From Nepenthes gracilis (lineage: Eukaryota; Streptophyta; Magnoliopsida; Caryophyllales; Nepenthaceae): DNA of 64,000 bases. The stretch is taken from contig BSYO01000013.1 in assembly GCA_033239525.1 (NCBI GenBank), forward strand, positions 2,256,501 through 2,320,500. Direction: 5' to 3'. The stretch's first letter is position 1; each line of letters opens with the position of its first letter. The notes beneath the pieces are model-generated. The model had not been told where the DNA came from. It worked only from the letters and a program-made list of their open reading frames with translations, and did not search any database. Shown piece after piece: positions 50,799-61,461 of the stretch. Both the position numbers and the translations under genes were made by a program.

Positions 50799-53700
50799 TT
50801 AGCTCTTCTCAGCCGTAGTAGCAGCTTCTGTGGATGGCGACGGCGAGAGAGTTATAACCACGTTATCGTGAACCCCTTGTAGCAGCAGCTCTCCATCAAA
50901 AGCCACTACCTTCCTTTTCTTTGCTGCCCTTAACGTCCCTACCAGAGCTTCAAATATGTTTGCACAGCGGTCATCATTGAATAGGACACCAAACTTAACC
51001 TTCATAAGGGTTTAGTTTCAAACTTCAACAACAATAAGAAAATCTTTAATAAGTAGGGCAGATAATATTGACCAACTTTCATCGTTTATTTAATTTAGTA
51101 TAATATCTTTCAATACTAAAATCAATTTTGAATTATTTTTTATCACATCACTATAAGTTTTTCAAATTTTATTATTATTATTTTTTTCAACTATAACTAA
51201 CTTATAGTTCTAATTGGTTTATTTTTTACACGTCCAAACCATCTTAAGCGTCATTAACCTGTATCATCTTCTATACATAGAACTATTAAAAGTTAACAGA
51301 TACCATTATTTTTGTCGTAGCATTTAGACTGAGCCTACTAATTCATCATAATACTCTTATTTTTATAATGCTTTAGAACCTTAATGTGCAAGAAATAAAA
51401 GCAGCCAACCAGATACAGAGACATCAATTGACAAGTGTGTGATTACACACTTAGCATTACTTCCAAATATAAATTTTTACTCAACAATTACCACTTTTTG
51501 GTTTTCATGGACGAGTGGTGGTGGGGATTGATCTATTGCCACTTTCTGCATTATTGTTTCAAACTATCAAGATGAAACACCAAACCAACAAAGAATGGGT
51601 CACTCATGAGGCTTTTCCAATTGCAATTATTGCTTTATTTATGCCTTTTAGATCATAATAGAGTTAAGGTATACCCCTATAATGAGGTGCTTAATGACAC
51701 AGAAAAGCACCTTCATTGTTAATCACGTTTATTGGATACGATGGATTTCCAATTTGACATGAAAAAGAAATAGTTAACCAAAAGGTAGAGAAAGTTAATG
51801 CTTCTAGGAGTTTACTGTTGGGGTCACTCCCTTTGTGGGAATGTGTTCGCGGACTCATGCGTAGACTTGGTCTGCGGACGTGTGTCCTCTTTTCCGTACG
51901 CAGACCTATGAGCATTGTCCGTAAATTTGGAAATAAACACAGACATTATGAATGTCCAAGAACCTTTTGCCGATGGATTCCGAGGTCCATGGGTAATGCC
52001 TGGAGGTATTCTTTGAAGGTCTGAGGACTTGGGGGCGGAAAGCACACGTGGATGACAGCTCAGAAGATCTCCCAAGCATGCCAAATTTGTGGGGAATATG
52101 CAGCAGCCTTTGCAGAGTCATGGGCCGTTTTCTGCAGGGCCAATATTTTGCAGATTTGTTGTAGAGCTGCAGGCTGTTGGTGGCTGTATGTACGTGTGTC
52201 CTCCACGTTGGCATGGATGTCCCTCTCATCAGCCCAGTTACATATATGTATGTATTTTGTGGGTAGATATGATAACTAACCAGAGAGAAATTTTTCACAG
52301 AGTGTGCGTGAGTGAGAACGTAGAAGTTTTAGGGCAGTGAGTGAAAAATTGTGTGTGTGTTCTCGTGCTCTGTTTTTTCTTTCTTCTTCTTTTTCTGCTG
52401 TTAGGGCTTGTGTAGCCAACAACTTTTGTAACTAACTCTCACACTTAGTGGATTTATTGACGGGCTGAAGTCCCATGATTTTTCCTTGTTTTGGAAGGAT
52501 TCTTCACGTAAAATCTTGCTGTTTTTCTCTCTATTGTTTTATTTCTCTTTCATTGTCATTTTTGATAAACTAGGTGTGCTTGTTGCCTTGACTGTCCAAT
52601 CGTTTTGTCTTGGCCGCCCGTTCATTATGCACCAACAAGTGGTATCAAAGAGGGTTGTTCTTTGAACGGTGAGCTTGTTGGTGTTGATATGGAGGTTGGG
52701 AGCAAAATGATTTGCCTGAACAGCAGCAACTACGATACTTGGCAAAGTAAGATGTCCAACTTACTGTTTGTTAAATCCATGTACAATCCGGTGTTCGTCA
52801 CTCAAAAGCCTGAGGCGAAATCGGATAAGGAGTGGGCATTGGAGAACAAGCAAGTATGCGGTTATATACGGCAATTTATAGACGATAATGTCATAATCAC
52901 CTCAAGAGCGAAACGAATTCCAAGACGCTGTGGAAGAAGTTGAAGAAGCTCTACGCCTCCAAAACAGGCAACAACAAGATCTACTGCCTAATGAAATTGA
53001 TGCAAATTCGACACAAGGACGGCTCGTGCATTGCGGATCACCTAAACGAGTTTCAGGATTGTGTAGACCGACTGAGTGGCATGGGGATTAAGTTCAAAGA
53101 CGAAGTGTTGGGACAATGGCTCCTGGCAACCCTCCCGGACTCATGGGAGGTAATGAGAATCATCATTGCCAATACAACTCCTGATGGCATTGTGACGCTG
53201 GAGATGGTCAAATGAGCCATGTTGAATAAAGAAATGAGACAGCGGTCTCAAGGGACCTTGACCTCTCAACACTCCAAGATCCTCGTGACAGAGTCACAGG
53301 GAAGGAGTAAAGGCCGCAGACCCAAACATGGAAAAAAGGGTCGCAGTAAGTCTCGGTCTAGGTACCAAGATATAAGATGTCATCACTGTGGGAAGAAAAG
53401 TCATATTAAAAGGTTTTGCTATAAATAGAAGCGTGAAAACACTAAAAAGAAGAAGGGTGAAAAGGGACGAGGCGAGGAAGAGTTCTCGGTCTCTGTCGTT
53501 ATAGGAGCTGATCTCCTTTTGACCTATGAAGCTGGTGATCTTGTTAACTTGGCCGAGCAGGAGACCGATTGGGTGGTGGATCTAGAGCATCCATCCACGT
53601 CAGCTCCAGGAGGGAGCTTTTTACATCTTACACTCCGGGTGTTTTTAGAGTATTGAAGATGGGTAATATGGAGACATCAAGAGTTATTAGCCGTGATGAC

Positions 53701-56700
53701 GTGTCTCTTGTTACCAATAATGGAGCCCGACTGATCTTGAAGGACGTCCGACATGTCCCAGATATTCGGATGAATATCATTTGAGCGGGAAGACTAGATG
53801 ATGTTGTCTTTTGCAATGTCTTTTGTGACGGGGGATACAAGTTGACAAAAGGGTCTTTGGTAGTTACTCGAGGAAAGAAGGCGTCTAGCCTTTATGTGTT
53901 ACAGGTCACTGTTGAGGTCGGAGAGGTCAATGCAACAAGCAGTGTAGAGTATTTGGACTTATGGCACTGGACATTGGGCCACATGAGTGAGAGAGGGATG
54001 AGTCACTTGGCTATGAAGGGTCTCATTCTAGAAATAAATGAGGACAGACTAAAGACTTACTCTCACTGCATGGCAGGAAAGCAGAAGAGAGTCTCTTTTC
54101 AAGGAGACTCATTTTTCAAAAGGTTAAAGGTACTTGAGCTTGTTCACACCAATGTCTGCGAACCCTTTAAGGAAAAATCATTTAGAGGAGCACAGTACTT
54201 TGTCTCCTATATTGATAATTGCTTAAGAAAATTATGGGTATTTCCACTTAAATCCAAGGATTAGGTCTCGAGAGTTTTTGAGTATTTACACGCTATTGTT
54301 GAACGTGAGATGGGAAAGAAGTTAAAGGTCATCTGGAGCAACAATGATGGAGAATATATTTGGATTTTTAATACCTACTGCAGATCACACGGCATTAGAC
54401 ATCAAAGGACGCCACCAAAGGCACCGCAATTGAATGGTATAGTCGAACGGATGAACCGCACTTTGATGAAAAGGGGCAGGTGCCTGCTGTCAGAGACAAA
54501 ACTTCTGGGATCCTTCTGAGCCGAGACCTTGAAGACGACGACCTAGATGATTAACAGGTCGCCCAGTAAACCTTTAAATTGTGAGGTCTCAGAGAAGATA
54601 TGGATTGGAAGGGAACTAGTCTATAATCATCTTCGGAGATTTGACTGTAAGGCCTTTGTTTATCTCCTAAGAGATGAGAGGAGTAAGCCTGAGCCAAAGA
54701 CGAAGCAATGTGTCTTCTTGGGTTATGGCGAAGATGAACTTGGATACAGATTTTATGACCCAATAGAGAAGAAGCTTGTCCGATCACATGATGTTGTCTT
54801 TGTTGAAAAAGAGACCATCGAAGATATTAAGAAAGAGAGGAAGGCTTTGTCTGACATTGACCGGATGAACAAAGTAAACATCGAAGCAGTCCGTCCAATG
54901 CCTCCTGAGTCAGTGGACAACGGCCCAACAGTAGCCGAGGACAATAATGAGGCAATTGCTGTGCCCCATGAGAATTAGAATGATGATGTTGCTTCCAACA
55001 GATTGAGGAGGTGCACATAAGGAAAAATGGTTCGAAATAATGAAGGATGAGATTGCTTCGCTGTATGAGAACAATACCTTCGAGTTAGCTAAGCTACCTA
55101 AGGGAAACAGAGCCCTAAAGAACAAGTGGATCTTCCGGTTGAAGACGTCCAAGGGCACTATGCAACCGAGGTACAAGGTACGGCTTGTAGTGAATGGCTT
55201 TAATTAACGTAAAGGTGTAGATTTTGATGAAATCTTTGCGCCCATGATAAAAATGTCCTTGGTCCATGTTGTGCTCGGTCTGGTAGCTGTTTTGGACTTG
55301 GAGATAGAGCAACTGGATGTTTGGACAGCATTCCTCCAGGGTGACTTTGAGCAGAAAATTTCTATAGAGCAGCCAAAAGGGTTCGAGGTCAAGAGGAATG
55401 AAGGATTGGTCTGTCGTCTGAGGAAGAACTTGTACGAACTAAAACAAGCTCCAACATAGTGGTACAAGAAATTTGAGTCTATCATGATCGAATAAGGATA
55501 CCAAAAGACTATTTCTGACAACTGCATCTTTGTGCAAAGATTTTTCAAGGACGACTTTGTCGTCCTTCTCCTTTATGTGGACGACATACTGATTGTCGAA
55601 CAAAATAGTGCTCGAATCAATGAGTTGAAGGAACAACTAGGACAGTCGTTTGTAATGAAAGACCTCAGACCAGCGAAACAAATTCTGGGGATCAGAATCT
55701 TTCGTGACCGAAAGAATAGGAATCTCTGGTTGTCCCAAGAGAGCTACATTAAGAAAATGTTACAACAGTTCAACATGGACAAGTCTAAACCTGTGAGTAT
55801 ACCATTGGCTGTGAGTATACCATTGGCAAACCAACACAGGCTGAGCTCTAGTCAGTATCCGTCCTCGGATGAAGAGAAGGCATACATGAAAGGCATTCCC
55901 TATTCCTCAGTTGTGGGAAGCCTAATGTATGCTTTGATATGCACAAGGTCAGACATAGCATATGCTGTTGGCGTAGTCAGCCGTTTTCTATCAAACCCGA
56001 AAAAGGAGCACTGGTTTGCAGTCAAGTAGATCATGAGATACATCCGATGAACTTCTAAGAGGTGCATGTGTCTTGGAAGTGATGAGCCTCAATTGGTAGG
56101 CTACTTGGACGTTGATATGGCCGAGGACATTGACTCATGTAAGTCTACCTCAAGATACTTAGTAAAGGTTGCTGGAGGTAAAGTTTCTTAGCAATCTAAG
56201 TTGTAAAAGTGTGTCGCCCTCTCAACTACTAAGGCCGAGTACATCACAGTGACAGAAGCCTGTAAAAAGATGTTGTGGATGAGGAAGTTCATTCAAGAAT
56301 TCGGTCTCAGATAGGAAAAGTATAAGATACTATGTGACAGTCAGAGTGCCATACATTTCTGCAAGAACTCATCATTCCATTCTAAATCGAAGCACATTGA
56401 CGTACGATACCATTGGGTGAAAGATGTGCTAGAAGCTGGTCTGTTAATCACTGAGAAGGCCGATATTAAAGAAAATGGGGTGGATATGATGATTAAGGTT
56501 TTGTCAAAGGGAAAGTTGGAAGCTTGCTGTGATATCGCTGGGTTGACTAAATTTGTTCCCACTCGATCGTGAGAGGAAGTTTGTTAGGATCACTCCCTTT
56601 GTGGGAATGTGTCCGCGGACTCATGCATAGATATGGTCCGCGAACGTGTGTGCTCTTTTCTGTACGCTGCATATGAGCGTTGTCCGTGAATTTGGAAATG

Positions 56701-58324
56701 GACACGGACATTATGAATGTCCGAGAACCTTTTGTTGCTGGATTCCGAGATCCATGGGTAATGCCTGGAGGCATTCTTTGAAGGTTTGAGAACTTGAGGG
56801 CAGAAAGCACACGTGGATGACAGCTCAGAGGATCTCCTTAGCATGCCAGATTTGTAGGGAATATACAGCAGTCTTTGCAGAGTGGTAGGCCATTTTCTGC
56901 AGGGCCGACATTTTGCAGATTTGTTGTAGAGCTGCAGGCTGTTGGTGGCTGTATGTACGTGTGTCCTCCACATTGGCATAGCCGTCCCTCTCATCAGCCC
57001 AGTTACATATATGTATGTATTTTGTGGGTAGATATGATAACTAACCAGAGAGAAATTTTTCAGAGTGTGTTTGAGTGAGAATGTAGAAGTTTTAGAGCAA
57101 TGAGTGAAAAATTGTATGTGTGTTCTCGTGCTCTGTTTTTTCTTTATTCTTCTTCTTCTGCTGTTAGGGCTTGTGTAGCCAACAACTTTTGTAACCAACT
57201 CTCACACTTAGTGTATTTATTGGCAGACTGAAGTCCCATAATTTTTCCCTTATTTTGAAAAGATTTTTCACGTAAAATCTCACTATTTTTCTCTCTATTA
57301 TTTTATTTCTCTTTTACTACACTTTTTGATAAACTGGGTGTACTTGTTGCCTTGATTGTCCGACCGTTCCGTCTTGGCCGCCCGTTCAGTCTTGGCCGCC
57401 CGTTCATTCTACGCCAACATTTACTACAACAGAAGCAGCTACACGAACAGAATGATCAAACCATCTGAAAATGTCGTCTAGAATGACCTAGGGTCTCACT
57501 TGAACTTGAATTTAGTACTTAATGGATTCTGCAGTTGTAAAGGTCGTTTCTCTAAAGGTCCGTAGAGTTTGTAAATTCTAACCATCCAATTTTCAATCCA
57601 AAGCTTGCTGGATGCCTGTTCACAAGTGATTATTTCATTTTTTGGGGAGGAATTTGTAATTTTCTTCTCACAAAGTAGTTACGTGGCATATCGAGAACCA
57701 AACGAATAAAAATGTGTGGTTGAGATTTAGTTAGCCGTCGAATATTTTTGGCTGAATCAGATTCATTAGTCAGATTCGCAATATCTGTATTGTAACTTCA
57801 ATCGGGCACAGCTTGTGAACAAGTTCGAGTCTTTTGTTAAATCTTTTTCAATAATTCACTCCAGTACAGTGCTGATTGAGACAAACTCAAGATATACGGT
57901 TCTCGAATTGGACGTTTCTGAGAGCATAAAATGCGTGAATTTAAAGCAACAAGTTTGAGATCCATCCTTAAATAACCAGAAATCATCGGATTTGAAAGCA
58001 AAGGTAACAACACGTACGAGTCCATGCGATACACGCTACATTTGACGCAGATTTAACATCAATCGAATTTCGAAAAGACTGAGATTCAATCACAAGAAAA
58101 GGTCCGACTAGAGAAGAGTTGAAACCGTCAATAACACCAAAATGAGAAATTTGAAGATATGTAAATGTACATCGCTGGAAATAGCATTGAATCCTGAAGG
58201 ATCAACACAAATGGAAAAGGTATTGGAAGATGAACGAATGTACCTTGTAAGAACCATCGCCTTGGATCTGACCGAGCCTTTTGATTTCCTCTCTGAGTCT
58301 GTCGACCTCCTCTTCTACATTCAT
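50799..58324 (-). CDS. Costars-family protein (2 exons, 7.2 kb intron)
   Basis: Exon 1 is 58324-58244 and codes MNVEEEVDRLREEIKRLGQI then QGDGSYK (27 residues). Exon 2 is 50999-50799 and codes VKFGVLFNDDRCANIFEALV onward, with TLRAAKKRKVVAFDGELLLQ, ending at a TGA. Together they make 93 residues, the family's usual size; the join at SYK|VKFGV falls where I expect it in plants. Costars proteins match the actin-binding C-terminus of ABRA/STARS and are short helical proteins of the cytosol; their plant role is little known. The donor is GTACAT. The acceptor ends TGAAG with a poor pyrimidine tract. The intron contains a whole copia element on the other strand. A tandem array begins about 150 bp upstream of the ATG. 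No inactivating change was seen. Confidence 0.9.
51816..52637 (+). repeat. 5' LTR of the costars-intron copia element
   Basis: 822 bp. It contains a GT-rich stretch and a T-rich R/U5-like part near 52360-52560. It differs from its partner by scattered substitutions across its length. Confidence 0.93.
52690..56570 (+). pseudogene. Degenerate gag-pol region of the costars-intron copia element
   Basis: Gag begins near 52690 (GSKMICLNSSNYDTWQSKM) and runs to about 53216. A CCHC knuckle (CX2CX4HX4C) lies at 53378-53419. The protease region near 53560-53800 has lost the catalytic DSG triplet (VVDLEHPS). A pre-integrase H/C motif (LWHWTLGHMSERGM) lies near 53960. The integrase core spans about 54060-54500 and includes NGIVERMNRTL. 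Reverse transcriptase spans about 55020-55990 with YVDDI at 55574-55588. RNase H spans about 56090-56540 with KHIDVRYHWVKDVL. At least half a dozen in-frame stops and frame changes interrupt the polyprotein (for example at 55204 and 55456), so it is non-autonomous as read. Confidence 0.9.
56582..57419 (+). repeat. 3' LTR of the costars-intron copia element
   Basis: 838 bp. Relative to the 5' LTR it carries an 18 bp tandem duplication near its end (57365-57382 and 57383-57400, each containing GTCTTGGCCGCC). Confidence 0.93.
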
Positions 58325-58400
58325 CGTGAGGGCTCAACTCTATTTCCTCACCTTGCTTTGCTCATATGCGTGCGAGCGGCCCGGTATCAATCCGACTCTT

Positions 58401-58432
58401 AGATAAATAAATAAAATAAATAAATAAATTTT
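58401..58432. repeat. AAAT microsatellite upstream of costars
   Basis: A run of AAAT/AAATA units about 80 bp upstream of the costars ATG, in its probable 5' UTR or core promoter. Confidence 0.7.
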
Positions 58433-58471
58433 AAACATATAAATTTATATTATGTATTAAATAATATATTT

Positions 58472-59650
58472 GTTGAAAAGTTTATTTATCAGAAATATTA
58501 TATTTCTATAAGTTTGTCCAAAAGCACAGTTTATTATTTTTTCTTAATAAATAATTAATGTGTCTATGTGTTTTAGTTTTCGTACGAATTAAAGAGTTTC
58601 CAGATTTCTCATTTTAGGTGAGTTTCGATCGGGTCCAGTCTTTGCATATCTCAACTTAGACCCTATGTATCACAAATTATAAAGAAGAGATCAAAATATT
58701 GTGGATTGTTCGAAAGTTTATTTATCAAAAATATTATATTTCTATAAGTTTGTCCAAAAGCACAACTTATTGTTTGTTTCTTAATAAACAATTAATGCGT
58801 CTATGGGTCCTGGTTCTCGTGCGGATTATGAAGCTTTCGGATTTCTCGTCTCAGGTGGATTTTGATTAGATCCGATCTCCGCGTATCTCAACCTTGGTTC
58901 TACGTACCACAAACTATAAATAAGAGTTTAATGATAACGAAGTTGTTCGAAAGTTTATCTATCAGAAATATTATGTTTCTATAAGTTTGTCCAAAAGCAC
59001 ACTTTATTGTTTTTTTCTTAACAAACAATTGATACGTCTTTGGGTCCGGGTTATCGTGCGAATTAGAAAACTTTCGGATTTCTTGTATCGGGTGGATTTC
59101 GATCGGGTCCAGTCTCCGCATATCTCAACCGGGATTCTATGCACCATAAATTACAAATAAGAGGTTAGAGGGTGACGAGTTGTTCGAAAGTTTATCAAAA
59201 ATATTATATTTCTATAAGTTTGTCAAAAAGCACAATTTATTGTTTTTTTCTTAATAAATAATTGATATGTCTTTGAGTTCGAGTTTTTTAGCAGATTAGG
59301 AAGCTTTCGGATTTCTCGTCTCGAGTGAATTTCGATCGGGTCCGATTTCTGTATGTCTCAACTTGAGTCCTATGCACCATAAACTAAAAATAAGAAGTCA
59401 AATGATGACGGATTATTCCAAAGTTTATTTATCAGAAATATTATATTTCTATAAGTTTGTCCACAAGCACACTTTATTGTTTTTTACTTAATAAACAATT
59501 AATACGTTTTTAAGTTCAGGTTCTCGCGTGAATTAGGGGGCTTTTGGATTCTTCGTCTCTGGTGGATTTCTATCAGGTCTGATTTTTGCGTATTTCAATT
59601 TAAGCTCTACGCACCACATATTATAAATAAGAAGTTAGAGGATGAAATGA
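58472..59650. repeat. Tandem array, 236 bp unit, five copies
   Basis: The motif TATTTCTATAAGTTTGTCC recurs at 58501, 58738, 58974 (one mismatch), 59207 and 59444, giving periods of 237, 236, 233 and 237 bp. Each unit also holds AAAAGCACA, CTTAATAAATAATTAAT, GGATTTCTCGTCTC and TTTCGATCGGGTCC in the same order. Copies differ by roughly one base in eight by eye. No open frame spans a unit. The array begins about 150 bp upstream of the costars ATG. Confidence 0.93.
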
Positions 59651-61022
59651 TATTTCTCTGACCATAAATTTTCAATACTAAAGTAAGAAGTTTTTTCTAA
59701 GAAATGAAAAGATATAAGTATGAAGGTAAACATAATGAAAAATGTACATATACTAGTATGCAAAGGGTGCAAATAGCGTTTGGAGGAGACTTGGGCTCAT
59801 CTTGTCCATTGCAGTGAGTGATTCATTAGGATCGCTGAGCCAAGGTGGCGGTTTTTTAAAAAAGAGAGCTAATTTTTTCTCCTCGTTCATTTGAATGCGA
59901 GGTGTTGGGATTGATCTCAAATCTCAGGTCTCGGATTGAGCTGAAAAAATGGGGATCCCCCTCTTCACTGAGGGGAAAATGTATTTGTAAGCTCCGTGGG
60001 GAAGGCTTTTGGGCACGAGAGCCTACAACAGGTGGCTTGCCTCGATTTTTCGGTTGCTGAGCCCTAACGGTGGTCAGCGGTGTTAATTGTCGCCTTGTGA
60101 TGGCGCAATGATTGTCGTCGGGCATGGCCAACACGGACCTGTTTGATTTTGTTTGGATTGAATAATGTATAAATGACTGTCACCTTGGTGCAATTGAAAA
60201 TTTTCATTATACCTAATATATTTTGAACACTTATTTTAAACAAATAAGTTATTTTAGTTTATTTTAAATAGATTAAATAATTTTAGTTTTATTTTTTTAA
60301 GACCTTTTAAATATTTTAAACATTTATTATAATATATAAGCATTCAAAATTTTGTATATGACATGAATATCATGGTTTTAGTAGCTTTGGATATTTACAA
60401 GACAATAAAATACAATTTATGAAAAAATTAAAGGTATTTAATTATGTTATTTAGAGTAATTTGAGAAGTTTTTTTTTCAATAGTAAATAGATTATGAATC
60501 AATTTGCCTATAATGCAAATAATGTGTTAATTTTTATTAACAAATTATTTTTTACTAGATTGAGAAACTTGATAAAATTTTTTAAAAATATTAAAATTTT
60601 AAACTTTTTTATTTATCACTAATATCTATTTTACTTTTATTTATTTTCTATCTTATTATTAACTTTAGTTATGATTTACATGTTAGATTATTGATTTACA
60701 TTTACAATATTTGAAATTAAATATTTTATATATATATTATATATTTTTATCTTTTATGATTCAACATTGCATTAAAATCTAAACTATATTTGTTTATTGG
60801 GTAGCTATTTTTTTCAATATGAGAACATTAAATATATACATATTAATTACGTCATCAAATTTTAAGTGATATTATATAGAAATTATATTAATACCTACAC
60901 AAGCTATATGTCACTGAAATTATGACAGAGTATGATTAAATAATAAAATGTTAAAATTCAATGCAAAGGCTTTTAACATAGTTATATACCATAAGTAGTA
61001 AAGTATAAGGAAACTAATAGGT
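59651..61022. other. Intergenic, with a GC-richer patch
   Basis: 59860-60134 is notably less AT-rich and has a 92-residue minus-strand frame with no recognisable motif, probably repeat-derived. The rest is A/T-rich. Confidence 0.45.
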
Positions 61023-61032
61023 GCATATTTGG

Positions 61033-61285
61033 GGATTCGGGGGTCATCCTTCTCCCTTATGGAGAAGGACCGCCCTTCTTTTCATTTGAACCGTCGGATG
61101 TAAAATCCGACGGCCTACACGTTTTGAATGGATAATATAACGTGGACCGTTCGATTTTAAATTTAATCATCCAAAACATATAACCGTCGAATTTTACATC
61201 TGACGATTCAGATAGAAAAAATGACGATTCAGATTAGAAGAATACCGATTCTTCTTCACTGAAAAGAAGGACGCCCCCTCCGTCC
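61033..61285. mobile_element. MITE, Mutator-like, upstream of the GATA gene
   Basis: 253 bp flanked by GCATATTTGG on both sides (61023-61032 and 61286-61295), a 9-10 bp target duplication as in Mutator-type elements. The imperfect terminal inverted repeats share GGA...GGGG..TCCTTCT. The interior contains palindromes: CCGTCGGATGTAAAATCCGACGG near 61091 is nearly self-complementary, and a related CCGTCGAATTTTACATCTGACG follows near 61184. It lies 177 bp before the GATA ATG. Confidence 0.75.
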
Positions 61286-61385
61286 GCATATTTGGCTAAT
61301 GGGTTTCTTCTAGAAAACGCTCGGAATGTATTCTCCATTAATTTTATCCGTTTCTAGAACTTCCTCCGGACGTACTTAAACCCTT

Positions 61386-61412
61386 CTCTCTCTCTCTTTC
61401 TCTCTCTCTCTT
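61386..61412 (+). repeat. CT microsatellite in the GATA 5' leader
   Basis: A CT-rich run about 50 bp upstream of the ATG at 61462. Such runs are common in plant 5' UTRs and support transcription to the right. Confidence 0.6.
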
Positions 61413-61461
61413 CGTCGTCTTCTCCAGTTTCACCTCTGAATTCGTTACACTCTTAGGGCCA

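Larger units (their letters stand above)
51816..57419 (+). mobile_element. Ty1/copia LTR retrotransposon inside the costars intron
   Basis: LTRs 51816-52637 and 56582-57419 begin TGTTGGG or TGTTAGG and end CCAACA. TTTAC flanks both ends (51811-51815 and 57420-57424), a perfect 5 bp target duplication. The primer binding site TGGTATCAAAGA (52640-52651) and the purine tract GAGAGGAAG just before the right LTR are in place. The element runs opposite to the costars gene. It retains gag, protease, integrase, reverse transcriptase and RNase H in copia order but with stops. It is TNT1-like by its motifs and related to the element at 7993-13343. Confidence 0.95.

Noticed and set aside
58472..59650. 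CRISPR-like array
   Set aside because: Units are 236 bp tandem copies without spacers, in a plant nuclear genome.
59856..60134. 92-residue minus-strand frame upstream of the 1.4 kb spacer end
   Set aside because: No recognisable domain and no supporting exons; more likely repeat-derived DNA with higher GC.
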